Positions 1 to 7,688 of a stretch of 64,000 nucleotides of DNA are shown in pieces. The translations under genes were made by a program, and so were the position numbers. Below the pieces are notes generated by a model. It did not search any database and had not been told where the DNA came from. It saw only the letters and a program-made list of their open reading frames with translations. Origin of the DNA: Raineya sp. (lineage in GTDB: Bacteria; Bacteroidota; Bacteroidia; Cytophagales; Thermonemataceae); assembly GCA_025454915.1 (NCBI GenBank), contig JALONN010000003.1, positions 62,001 to 126,000 of the forward strand, read 5' to 3'. Position 1 is the first letter of the stretch; each line of letters begins with the position of its first letter.

Positions 1-185
1 ATGCGTTCAAGCATTACCTGCAAATTTATCTGACTAATTACCTTTTTGAAATCTATAAATTGCTTTACATTGAAGCGAGTGGTTGTTCCTGCAAATTCAA
101 CAATAAAACTATTGGTTACATCACATTGATAAATAGAGCCTTTTGTAGTAGAAAATACTTCCGTAAGAGCCAATTCTTTTACCAT
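1..185 (-). CDS. Partial small hypothetical protein, cut by the window edge
   Basis: An open frame begins with ATG at 183-185 on the minus strand (MVKELALTEVF...) and runs off the left edge without a stop, so only the first 61 or so residues are visible. There is no signal peptide or membrane segment. The visible part has alternating hydrophobic residues (GSIYQCDVTNSFIVEFAG) typical of a small beta-rich domain, then a lysine-rich helix-like stretch. It resembles short conserved Bacteroidota proteins of unknown function, but I cannot name the family. The next gene on this strand starts at 1686 and ends at 292, leaving about 100 bases of AT-rich sequence between them with no visible gene. Confidence 0.55.
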   Translation of the reverse strand, partial: MVKELALTEVFSTTKGSIYQCDVTNSFIVEFAGTTTRFNVKQFIDFKKVISQINLQVMLER

Positions 186-291
186 AACTTATAGAGCCTA
201 AATAAAATTTAAGCAAATATAAGTTTTTATTTAGAATAAATCCAAATTAAAAGAATATTTTTCTAATCTTCAGTTTAAATTAAATTGATAT

Positions 292-1686
292 TCAGTTGAT
301 TTGAGAAAATTCTTGGATGGTTTTGTTTTTTAAACCTTGAACAAATTCTATGAATCTAACCAAATCGTTTTGTGTAGTTGCAATTCCGACAGAGAGGCGA
401 GTTGCTCCACGCATTTTACCCAAAAAGGCAATCATATCATAATAATTGCCATTATCCCTGCTGACAAAATAAGTAGCGAGTTCATCTGTGGTGAGACAGT
501 TGTTAATTTCGTCAATACCAGGGTTACAAAAGCAACCAGAACGAATAGAAATCATCTGCTTATTGGTATGTTTTTCTATTTCTTCAAAAGGGAAGGCATG
601 CCCTTCAACATCAAAGAAATTCATAATAATATTCCCACCTCTATGATTAAAATCTTTTGGACCAAAAATCTTTACAATGGGTTTACCATTTTCATGATGT
701 AATTTTTGTAATTCGGTAGTTACAAACTCTATTAGCGAGCGTACACGTTTAGAAATGCGTTCAATGCCAATAGACTCAATGTAATCCAGACCTATTTTAA
801 CAGCAGGAATATTGAGATAATTGATAGTCCCATCTTCAAAACGCTCATGCCCATTGGCTAAAAACTTATTTTGTGTAGCAACAGAAACGAGTGTAACCGT
901 TCCGCCTGCAAACCAAGGTTTTTGGAGTTTATGAAATGCAGATTTTCGAATAAGCAGACAACCTATACCTGTCGGATAGCCAAAAATTTTATAAAATGAA
1001 ATAGAAACAAAATCAGGGTGAATTTTTGACAAATCAAGTTTGGAACTGGGAACATAAGCAGCAGCATCCAAAAGTACATCAAAACCTTTATTTTGAGCAT
1101 ATTCTACCCATTTTAAATCATGTTTCACTCCCGAAACATTCGATTGGGCAGGGAAAGCAAAAAGCTTATTTTCAAATTTACTGGCATCTTCTAAGCTCTT
1201 GATTAAAATTCTTGAGTTAATCTCTAAATCCTCATACTGAACTGGTACATAGGTTGTTTTACCCCCTTTACCATTGCAATACTCTCTGATACCATTAACA
1301 GAATTATGATTATCTGCAAGTAAAACCAAAGCTCCATTTGTTCCAAATGGATAGCTTTCACCTATAATTTTAAGCGAAGCAGATGCGTTTTGGGTAAAAA
1401 CACAATAATAATCATGAGCATTGAAAAAACTTAAAACTTTTTCTCGGGCTTCCTCAACCAAATGAGTAGCTTTCAGCGAAGTAGGATTTGTAGAATGTGG
1501 ATTTCCTAAAACTTCTGAATTTAAGAGTTTAAGGTGTTTCTCTATCTGTGAAATAGCATACAAATTTCCTCCTGTATAATCGAGATAAGCGTGTTTGCTT
1601 TCATCCAAACGATTATACTCTTGCTCTCTTAAATGATTAAAAAAAACGTCATCTTGTATATCTAAAGCAGAAACTACATTTTCCAT
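292..1686 (-). CDS. Class V aminotransferase-fold PLP enzyme, Moco-sulfurase-like
   Basis: This is a fold-type I PLP enzyme of the class V (cysteine desulfurase/NifS) superfamily. The probable Schiff-base lysine is K233 in SFYKIFGYPTG, with the PLP-nitrogen-binding aspartate D207 in LLDAAAYVP. The order of motifs (YLDYTGG near the N-terminus, NPHSTNPTS, FTQNASASLK, RSGCFCNPG at 382-390) resembles the N-terminal domain of molybdenum cofactor sulfurases more than IscS/SufS. There is no C-terminal MOSC domain, so a Moco-sulfurase role is not established; cysteine desulfurase or lyase activity is equally possible. At 464 residues it is full length. It ends about 100 bases from the next gene and is not in an obvious operon. 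A Bacteroidota-type promoter lies just upstream. Confidence 0.85.
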   Translation of the reverse strand: MENVVSALDIQDDVFFNHLREQEYNRLDESKHAYLDYTGGNLYAISQIEKHLKLLNSEVLGNPHSTNPTSLKATHLVEEAREKVLSFFNAHDYYCVFTQNASASLKIIGESYPFGTNGALVLLADNHNSVNGIREYCNGKGGKTTYVPVQYEDLEINSRILIKSLEDASKFENKLFAFPAQSNVSGVKHDLKWVEYAQNKGFDVLLDAAAYVPSSKLDLSKIHPDFVSISFYKIFGYPTGIGCLLIRKSAFHKLQKPWFAGGTVTLVSVATQNKFLANGHERFEDGTINYLNIPAVKIGLDYIESIGIERISKRVRSLIEFVTTELQKLHHENGKPIVKIFGPKDFNHRGGNIIMNFFDVEGHAFPFEEIEKHTNKQMISIRSGCFCNPGIDEINNCLTTDELATYFVSRDNGNYYDMIAFLGKMRGATRLSVGIATTQNDLVRFIEFVQGLKNKTIQEFSQIN

Positions 1687-1718
1687 AATTGTGTTTTATT
1701 TATTAGGTTATTGATACA

Positions 1719-1750
1719 CAAATATAAGAAAAATCTTATAGTTTCTTAAA
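1719..1750 (-). promoter_or_regulatory. Putative Bacteroidota sigma-ABfr-type promoter of the Moco-sulfurase-like gene
   Basis: Read on the minus strand, TATATTTG (1719-1726) matches the -7 consensus TAnnTTTG of Bacteroidota primary sigma factors. A TTT lies 21 bases upstream in place of the usual -33 TTG. The predicted start would be about 25 bases before the ATG at 1686. The match is by eye only. Confidence 0.4.
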
Positions 1751-1754
1751 AAAG

Positions 1755-2270
1755 TTATACTACAACTTTTTTACCTTTATTCCAAGGGAGCATAGCAATA
1801 CCCATTCTCATATAACATTTATTTAGAAGAGAGGTAATTGTAAAACCAAGACATAAAATTACAGGAATAATCATAAAATAAGGTGAAACATAATGATAAC
1901 CACCTAAAAATATTCCTAAAAGAACTCCAATTACAAACCTGAATTGCCTATCCACACTCCAACCACCTGTATTATAGGTTTCTGTAGTTTGAAACGACTC
2001 CATCTGTTCCTCTAAAATGTATAAATTCTCAAAACCCTGATTTTCTAATTTCTTGAGTACCTGACTGGCTCTATTTCCACTTTGGCAAACCAAATAAATT
2101 TTTTTACTCTTGTAGGGTTCGTAATCCGCTACAGAAAACTTAGTGGAAGGAAGATTAAAAGCATGGGCAATATGATTGTTTTTAAATTCTGCTGGTTCTC
2201 TTACATCTATAATTACTCCATTTCCTAAAGATACCTGCTCAATAGCATCTGCATTCTTGATAATAGCCAT
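1755..2270 (-). CDS. Rhodanese domain with C-terminal DUF2892-like membrane segment (YgaP-like)
   Basis: Residues 1-95 form a single rhodanese domain: IIDVREPAEF near residue 20 and the active-site loop CQSGNR with catalytic C62. The C-terminal part (about 105-171) starts with TGGWSVDRQFRF and carries two hydrophobic segments, the layout of YgaP-type membrane-anchored sulfurtransferases. The family transfers sulfane sulfur, and the domain should face the cytoplasm; the physiological acceptor is unknown. The start ATG at 2268-2270 gives the full rhodanese fold. The neighbour downstream on the same strand is a cysteine-desulfurase-like enzyme 68 bases away, so a shared sulfur-handling role is possible but only inferred. 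Confidence 0.88.
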   Translation of the reverse strand: MAIIKNADAIEQVSLGNGVIIDVREPAEFKNNHIAHAFNLPSTKFSVADYEPYKSKKIYLVCQSGNRASQVLKKLENQGFENLYILEEQMESFQTTETYNTGGWSVDRQFRFVIGVLLGIFLGGYHYVSPYFMIIPVILCLGFTITSLLNKCYMRMGIAMLPWNKGKKVVV

Positions 2271-2374
2271 ATATTTTGATTTTAAATTAGAAAAATAATA
2301 ATCATGTTTTTTCTAATTTTAGGGTGCTTTAAAAAAACAATTTATGTGTTTATTTTCATAAAAACAAAGATGTT

Positions 2375-2935
2375 TTAAGATAAAGTTTTGATACATAATT
2401 CTCTAATCTGCCAGACTTCATCCAAAGAATACTGGATATTATCATTATCTTTTAACCAGTTCTTTATATATTTTTTATGAATATCTATTTTAAAATCAGA
2501 TATTTGAGATGGAGTAATGGGGTATTGTATTAATAAACTTTCTTTAAAATCTAATTCTTGTGAAGTAGGAAAAGTGAAATCATAAATCTCTTGTTTATAA
2601 AATAAGTAATTGTGAGCTTCAGGAATATATTCAAGATTATATTTTTGTAAAATTGGGGATATTTTAGGAGCGTTGTAATGGTTCAACTTAAAAATGCCTA
2701 ACATTAAATCTACTTTTTCAAAATTATTTTCATCTGCTAAAATTTTCAAAACAGCATGTTTTGTACTACAAGTGCCACAGTTTTCTTGAAAAACAAGTTT
2801 TAAATCGATTTTAGACGAATTTCTTCGATAAGGTAAAGAAGCAATCCAGTTACTGGCATCTTGAAAGCTAGTAATCCCTAAATTCAAAAACGTGGTAGAA
2901 ATTTCGCCTTTAGGGTGAATAGAAAAGTCTAACAT
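2375..2935 (-). CDS. Conserved hypothetical protein with transglutaminase-like Cys/His/Asp pattern
   Basis: I do not recognise this 186-residue protein by name. It has no signal peptide or membrane segment, so it is probably cytoplasmic. The motif ENCGTCSTKHAVL (C53, C56, H60) is followed by EAHNYL (H108) and then D119. A cysteine inside a GxCxxK/H motif, then a His and an Asp about 11 residues later, is the spacing seen in transglutaminase-like cysteine proteins, so a catalytic triad C56-H108-D119 is conceivable. This is inference from spacing alone. It follows rluE with only a three-base gap, so the two are very likely co-transcribed. A TAA ends it before about 100 bases of AT-rich spacer. 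Confidence 0.75.
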   Translation of the reverse strand: MLDFSIHPKGEISTTFLNLGITSFQDASNWIASLPYRRNSSKIDLKLVFQENCGTCSTKHAVLKILADENNFEKVDLMLGIFKLNHYNAPKISPILQKYNLEYIPEAHNYLFYKQEIYDFTFPTSQELDFKESLLIQYPITPSQISDFKIDIHKKYIKNWLKDNDNIQYSLDEVWQIRELCIKTLS

Positions 2936-2938
2936 ACA

Positions 2939-3523
2939 CTACAAAAACAAGTTTTTATAGACAAAATCTCTGTCTAATTCTTTTACATCACCTACCTGCA
3001 TACCCTCTAGACGTATATTTTGAATACTATAACGCACCAGTCTGAGTGTTGGGAAACCCACAAAAGCTGTCATTTTACGAACTTGGTGTTTTTTGCCCTC
3101 CACAATCGAAAGGCTGAGCCACGAAGTAGGAATATTCTTGCGAAAACGAATAGGAGGGTTTCTCTCTGGCAAATCAGGTTCATTTTCAAAAATAAAGGCT
3201 TTAGCAGGTAATGTTTGGTATTCTTTACCATCTACTTTTATCGTGACACCTTTCTCAAGGGTTTGAACAGCCTCCTGAGTCATCTGTCCTTCTACTTGTA
3301 CCCAATAGGTTTTGGTATGCTTAAAAGCAGGATTTAAGAGCTTATGATTGATTTTGGTATCGTTGGTGAGTAACAAAAGCCCTTCACTATCAATATCCAA
3401 ACGCCCCACAGGATACACATCTTTGGGAAAATCGTATAGAGAACCAAGAGTAGGGCGTCCCAAATCGTCAGTAAACTGATTCAGAACGCCATAAGGTTTG
3501 TATATAATAAAATAACGAAACAA
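2939..3523 (-). CDS. rluE: Large subunit rRNA pseudouridine synthase, RluE-like (RsuA/RluE family)
   Basis: The catalytic motif GRLDIDSEGLLLLTND carries the nucleophilic aspartate D43 of the RsuA/RluB/RluE/RluF group, and HQVRKM near residue 147 is the conserved second motif. The protein has no N-terminal S4 domain and at 194 residues fits RluE, which modifies 23S rRNA U2457 in E. coli. The start is TTG at 3521-3523: reading upstream there is no in-frame ATG, and the sequence begins directly with the family's conserved RYFIIYKPYGVL. It is the first gene of a likely two-gene operon with the thiol-motif protein. Family assignment is firm; the exact target uridine is taken from homologs. Confidence 0.88.
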   Translation of the reverse strand: MFRYFIIYKPYGVLNQFTDDLGRPTLGSLYDFPKDVYPVGRLDIDSEGLLLLTNDTKINHKLLNPAFKHTKTYWVQVEGQMTQEAVQTLEKGVTIKVDGKEYQTLPAKAFIFENEPDLPERNPPIRFRKNIPTSWLSLSIVEGKKHQVRKMTAFVGFPTLRLVRYSIQNIRLEGMQVGDVKELDRDFVYKNLFL

Positions 3524-3611
3524 AATAATGCTAAATGTTAAAACTGTTGATGCTAAATTTGCTTTAAATCCTTTTTCTTATGTATTTTCTCTAAAATATC
3601 ATCTCTAAAAA

Positions 3612-4244
3612 CTATTCTACGACCACAGGGCAAGTCATCGTCCAGATTTTATCTGAATTTTTACTTTCTTTTACCTCTAACCACACAATATACTTTCCTT
3701 TTTTAGAAGGAGCTTTAAGAGGCAAATCTGTTTTTAAGCCTTTGGCTACTGCTAAAACATCTTTTTTACCATCAGAAAACACTCTTTCTCCTGTTTGTGC
3801 ATCTATAAAACTATAACGATAATTGACAACATTGCCTAAATTCTTTTTCTCGGAAAGAGATAAAGTATAAGTTTGGTTTATTTTAAGATTTGTTCCTGCA
3901 TTTTTTCCAGTCATTAGGAATTCTACCTTTCCTACTGATATTTCAGAAGTAGCTTTGGTATTGATGCCATTACCCAACACAGAGGTACTTGTCCTAATAT
4001 TATTTGACTGAGCTGTTTTTTCTGCCATCGTAAAAGGCATATCTACCAAAATTTCGGCATTACTAAGCTGATCGTAGAAACGAGCTTTTAGTAAAAAGCT
4101 GCTGTTTACATCTATAGGTTTAGGAAAACTTAACGTTATTTTTAAATTATTGAGCATTTCTGCATCAATAGGACCTACATCCTTAAATAGATTTTCAGCC
4201 TCGCCCAAAGAGGTTTCTCCCTGATATACACTAAAACCAAACAC
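3612..4244 (-). CDS. C-terminal part of a split TPR envelope protein (beta-sandwich-like domains)
   Basis: This 210-residue frame can start only at a GTG (4242-4244), because an in-frame TAG sits directly upstream, and it has no signal peptide. It overlaps the end of the upstream TPR gene by 14 bases in another frame. The seam falls inside what reads as one continuous Bacteroidota motif: the upstream gene ends with LKLDKPRGFNLNNTEAHVG and this frame continues with VFGFSVYQGETSLGEAENLF and then KDVGPID. This pattern (ligand-like ...GF...G....V.....G......DLF) is common in secreted Bacteroidota beta-domains. The most likely explanation is a one-base frameshift in one original gene of about 500 codons, either real or a sequencing error. 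Independent translation by coupling is possible but less likely. Confidence 0.6.
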   Translation of the reverse strand: MFGFSVYQGETSLGEAENLFKDVGPIDAEMLNNLKITLSFPKPIDVNSSFLLKARFYDQLSNAEILVDMPFTMAEKTAQSNNIRTSTSVLGNGINTKATSEISVGKVEFLMTGKNAGTNLKINQTYTLSLSEKKNLGNVVNYRYSFIDAQTGERVFSDGKKDVLAVAKGLKTDLPLKAPSKKGKYIVWLEVKESKNSDKIWTMTCPVVVE

Positions 4245-5097
4245 CTACATGAGCTTCTGTGTTATTTAGGTTAAATCCTCTGGGTTTATCTAATTTTAAA
4301 ACAAAACTTTCATCATACCCAAAAATTGAGCTTGTTACAAAACCACCTTCTTTTGGAGTAATTTCATATTTCTCATAAGTAAGCCCTTTCAAAATAAAAA
4401 CAGCACCTGTAAAAGGATCAACCTGAACATCACTAATAGCCACAGGACGAGTATCTTTCTCTTTTACTTTGGGTTTTGCCCAATCACATTGCATTAGTTC
4501 AAAGGCTTCTATTTGAGCTCTTCCAAATCCCATTTCATAGGCTTTTAGGTAATCAAGACAGGATTTTTCTTTATTACCTAATTTTGCATATGTAAAACCT
4601 CTATAATAATAAAGGATTTTATTTTGATTATTTAGTACAATAGCTTTGTTATAATCTTCAATAGCTTCCTGATATTTACTCACTTGTATATAAGCATCAG
4701 CTCTGTACTGAAATAAAGTATCATTCTTCTTGGAAATCTCTAAATCAATGGCTTTTGTATAATCGGGTACACTTTTGTCATATAATTTTGAATTATAATA
4801 AGCATCACCTCTCTTTTTAAAATATCTCCACTGCTTGGCGTCTAATTTAATAGCTTGGTCTAAGTTTTTTATAGCTTCTTCATTTTTAGATTGTTCTGCT
4901 AAACAATAACCTTTTAAATAATAGTTTTCAGCAATTTTGGGTTTAAACTGAATGGCTTTATCGAGTAGGGGAATGGCATCAGTATATGATTTTTCCTGTA
5001 TTTTGCTCAAAGCCATATTTTGAGCTTCTTTGTAATTTTTTTGAGCAAAAAGTGGCAATTGTATAAGCATGAGAGCCACAATCCATGTTTTTTTCAT
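4231..5097 (-). CDS. Secreted TPR protein, N-terminal part of a split gene
   Basis: A signal peptide (MKKTWIVALMLIQLPLFAQ, cleavage after the Ala-Gln area) is followed by about five tetratricopeptide repeats from residue 20 to 190, with typical W/Y-LG-Y-A-P positions such as YYLKGYCLAEQSKNEEAI. The array closes with the CLDYLKAYEMGFGRA pattern seen in many Bacteroidota TPR proteins. After residue 215 a beta-rich domain begins but is cut off by a TAG after AHVGVWF, in the middle of a conserved motif that continues in the overlapping frame 3612-4244. TPRs mediate protein-protein contacts, here outside the inner membrane. A TPR protein of similar layout lies at 62772-63911. The product is probably truncated if the frameshift is real. 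Confidence 0.75.
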   Translation of the reverse strand: MKKTWIVALMLIQLPLFAQKNYKEAQNMALSKIQEKSYTDAIPLLDKAIQFKPKIAENYYLKGYCLAEQSKNEEAIKNLDQAIKLDAKQWRYFKKRGDAYYNSKLYDKSVPDYTKAIDLEISKKNDTLFQYRADAYIQVSKYQEAIEDYNKAIVLNNQNKILYYYRGFTYAKLGNKEKSCLDYLKAYEMGFGRAQIEAFELMQCDWAKPKVKEKDTRPVAISDVQVDPFTGAVFILKGLTYEKYEITPKEGGFVTSSIFGYDESFVLKLDKPRGFNLNNTEAHVGVWF

Positions 5098-5155
5098 AAT
5101 TGTACATTTAGAAGTTTAGAATAGATATCATCCACTTCAATAAAATTAGTTTTGG

Positions 5156-5605
5156 TTAGTTTTTAATATTTTTAAGTGTTTTCTCTTCCGATTCGGTGCA
5201 TTTACCTGACTCAAGCATGAAGTCAATCATTGCTTTTTTAAAGTCTTTGTCAAGTTTACTTTGAGGCAATAATTCCAAAATATTTTTTTTATCTTTCTGT
5301 AAATGAAGGGCATAACTCATAATAGAAGGTACACCACATTCTATGGTAAAACGTAAAAAAATAACTTCCAGATTATCAGGTTCTAATGTTAATGCTTTGT
5401 CAAAAAGTTTGCTGGATTCCCAAAAATAGGAAAGTTTCATGGCAGGAAAAAAAGCATAATTACCTTTAAGAGCCTGAATACCTGCTTTATATGCTAAAAT
5501 TACAGCATTTTCTTCTTTCTCTTGAGCAACAAGTTCCTCTAATACTTTTAGTTTCGACTCCTGTTTGGAGGCATCAGCATAAGCCTTTCTGAATGTTTTG
5601 TTCAT
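5156..5605 (-). CDS. Conserved Bacteroidota hypothetical protein, TPR-like helical
   Basis: This 149-residue protein has no signal peptide and no membrane segment. It is helical, with one TPR-like unit around residues 60-90 (SSKLFDKALTLEPDNLEVIFLRFTIE), which resembles a recurrent Bacteroidota family with the pattern of a helical pair followed by R/FLR and a proline-bounded loop (GVPSIMSYALHLQKD). The function is unknown. It lies upstream of the secreted TPR gene on the same strand, 58 bases away, so both may be expressed together, although this protein should stay in the cytoplasm. The start ATG is the only reasonable one. Confidence 0.7.
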   Translation of the reverse strand: MNKTFRKAYADASKQESKLKVLEELVAQEKEENAVILAYKAGIQALKGNYAFFPAMKLSYFWESSKLFDKALTLEPDNLEVIFLRFTIECGVPSIMSYALHLQKDKKNILELLPQSKLDKDFKKAMIDFMLESGKCTESEEKTLKNIKN

Positions 5606-5791
5606 TGTAGAATGATAATTGAGAAATCAAGATGATTAAAAAAAATTGGTAAATCAAGAAAGATTTTGAAAATTTAGAGAAAATCTCATGTATAAAATTT
5701 TCAGACCTTAAAAAAATCTCAGTTTTACACAGAAAGGCTCTATTTTTGTATAATAATAAAAAATCTGTTCACACCTAAATCTTTTATAAAA

Positions 5792-6325
5792 ATGAAAATA
5801 ATAAGCATTCTTTTGTTTTTTTTAATCAATATCAGCAATGGAGTATTTGCTCAAGATATGTTTAAATCTACTGATGAAATAGGTGTAAAACCTTATAAAC
5901 CCACTAAAGAGTTAAAAGAAAAAGCATCTAAAATTTCGGGTAAAGTCATTCGTACAGAAGTTGGAGAATTTGGTAGTTTCGAGGATAAAGATTTTTATCA
6001 GCTCAGTAATGGTCATATTTCTCTTTATCAGAATGATGAATATGCTCACGTTCGTGTCATTTTTGATAAAAACCATAACTGGATAGAAACACATCAATTA
6101 TATCATAGTGATGTTTTGCCAGAAGAAGAGTACTATCAAATTATGCCTAAAATAAAAAATGTGCTGAAATCCAAAGGTTATATTGTAACAGAATGGTATT
6201 ATATCAAGATTACCAATGAAAAGGGTTTTTGGTATGAAGTAAAAGCATCTAAGAAAAAAGATACAAAAGTCTTTATTCTTGATAAGGATTTTAAATTAGT
6301 AGGTACAAAAAAGATAGCAAAGTAA
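5792..6325 (+). CDS. Small secreted protein of unknown function
   Basis: The protein starts with a clear type I signal peptide (MKIISILLFFLINISNGVFAQ) and is 177 residues long. The mature part is charged and rich in Lys, Tyr and Trp with no motif I recognise; it ends in a lysine-rich tail. It should be periplasmic or exported. A perfect TAnnTTTG element (TATTTTTG, 5741-5748) sits about 45 bases upstream and may be its promoter, although the -33 part is weak. A hairpin terminator follows at 6346. It stands alone between the minus-strand TPR genes and the LRR genes. Confidence 0.75.
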   Translation: MKIISILLFFLINISNGVFAQDMFKSTDEIGVKPYKPTKELKEKASKISGKVIRTEVGEFGSFEDKDFYQLSNGHISLYQNDEYAHVRVIFDKNHNWIETHQLYHSDVLPEEEYYQIMPKIKNVLKSKGYIVTEWYYIKITNEKGFWYEVKASKKKDTKVFILDKDFKLVGTKKIAK

Positions 6326-6345
6326 ATCATATCATTTAAGTTAAG

Positions 6346-6379
6346 AAGTGCAATATTAGAACATATTGTGCTTTTTTAT
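6346..6379 (+). terminator. Probable intrinsic terminator of the small secreted protein gene
   Basis: An 11-base stem with two G-U pairs (AAGTGCAATAT at 6346-6356 with ATATTGTGCTT at 6363-6373) is followed directly by a T run. Confidence 0.6.
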
Positions 6380-6415
6380 TTTTATCAATAACCTCTCACT
6401 AAATCTTTAAATCTT

Positions 6416-7252
6416 ATGACAAAACCACAACAAATTATTGATTTAGAAATTGCTTTGGGGTTTACTTTGAAAGAGATGAAAAAAAACAAGCTTGGTGAAA
6501 TCAAAGAAATAAACAAAGCATATGCACTCAATGCTGATGAAGAAATTATATGGTTATCTTTACAAAAATGCAAACTAACGAATATTTCTTTCTTGAAAGA
6601 TCTGAAATCTTTAGAAAAATTGGACTTAAAAGACAACAAAATTAAAGATATCTCTTTTTTAGAAAATTTAAAATCTTTGAAAATATTAAACTTAGGTTGC
6701 AATCATATAGAAAATATTGAAGCATTAAAAAGATTAGATTATTTGGAATGGCTTTTTTTGGGAGATAATTCTGTTGAAAACTTTACACCCTTAGAAACTT
6801 TGCTGAACTTGAAAAACTTATATTTGAGTAACCTCAAAATCACAAATACTTCTTTTCTTAAAACACTACATAATTTACAGGATTTAGTAGTCTCAAATAA
6901 TCAAATTGAAGATATTTCTCCACTTGAAAACCTAAAAAAATTAGAAAAATTAAATTTATCATTCAACAAAATTCAAAATATTTCTATAATTCAAAACCTG
7001 CAGAATTTAAAGTTTGTTAATTTAAATTTTAATGAAATTCAAGATATTTTAGAGTTTGGAGAACTGCCAAATTTGGAAGAATTATATTTGGAAAATAACA
7101 AAATTACAGAAATAACTTTGGTTACGTTACAACAGTTTCCAAAACTATTCTTTTTTAGCTTTGAAGGAAATGATATTCAAAATATACCTGAAAATATACT
7201 TGAACAATTTGATATAGATGTTTTGCGTAATTTCCTTTCACAAAATAAATAA
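6416..7252 (+). CDS. Leucine-rich repeat protein (SDS22/internalin-like repeats)
   Basis: After a 40-residue cap containing IIDLEIALGFTLKEM, the protein consists of about nine 21-23-residue leucine-rich repeats of the form L..L..L.L..N.I.DIS.L, with the short repeat length seen in SDS22-like and internalin LRRs. There is no signal peptide or sorting domain, so it is probably cytoplasmic, and LRRs usually serve protein binding. No partner domain is present. A shortened, frameshifted copy follows six bases downstream, showing a local tandem duplication. The cap motif recurs in that copy, which supports the ATG at 6416 as the start. Confidence 0.85.
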   Translation: MTKPQQIIDLEIALGFTLKEMKKNKLGEIKEINKAYALNADEEIIWLSLQKCKLTNISFLKDLKSLEKLDLKDNKIKDISFLENLKSLKILNLGCNHIENIEALKRLDYLEWLFLGDNSVENFTPLETLLNLKNLYLSNLKITNTSFLKTLHNLQDLVVSNNQIEDISPLENLKKLEKLNLSFNKIQNISIIQNLQNLKFVNLNFNEIQDILEFGELPNLEELYLENNKITEITLVTLQQFPKLFFFSFEGNDIQNIPENILEQFDIDVLRNFLSQNK

Positions 7253-7258
7253 ACCTTT

Positions 7259-7619
7259 ATGCTAAAATCAACAGAAATTATTGATTTAGAAACCACACTC
7301 GGTTTTACACTCAAAGAGCTTATAATCAATAAAAAAGGCGAAATTAAACCCACTAAGAAATCTTGCCTGACACAATTTGGTTGTATTTGGAAGAACGAAA
7401 TACAAGATATTTTACCCCTCAAAACATTACAAAATTTAGAAAAACTACATTTAGGCTCTAATCAAAATACAAGAAATACCTTCATCTTTTTTTAACCAGT
7501 TTCCAAAGTTAGAAGAATTGATTTTAAATAAGAACCCTATTAAGGATATTCCAAAAAACATTTTAGAAGAAATAAATTGCCTTGAAAAGCTAAAAAAACA
7601 TTTTATCCAAAATCCTTAA
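7259..7619 (+). pseudogene. Decayed tandem duplicate of the LRR gene
   Basis: The frame starts with MLKSTEIIDLETTLGFTLKE, closely matching the cap of the upstream LRR protein, but has lost most repeats and then shifts frame. In the A run at 7464-7467 one extra base changes the reading; dropping one A restores LGSNQIQEIPSSFFNQF and then PKLEELILNKNPIKDIPKN, ending at TAA 7617-7619. So the remnant keeps the cap, part of one repeat and the C-terminal repeats of a paralog of the 6416 gene. As sequenced, translation stops at 7493-7495 after 78 residues. A single-base sequencing error could account for the shift, but the internal loss of repeats would remain. Confidence 0.75.
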
Positions 7620-7688
7620 AAAAATATTACCTTGCATTTATAAACCTGCTAAAATCTTGGTAATTTCTATCATTCTTTTTCAAAAAAT

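Noticed and set aside
5606..5791. A small RNA or tRNA in the intergenic region
   Set aside because: No cloverleaf, no conserved T-loop (GTTCGAATC-like) and no terminator is visible there.
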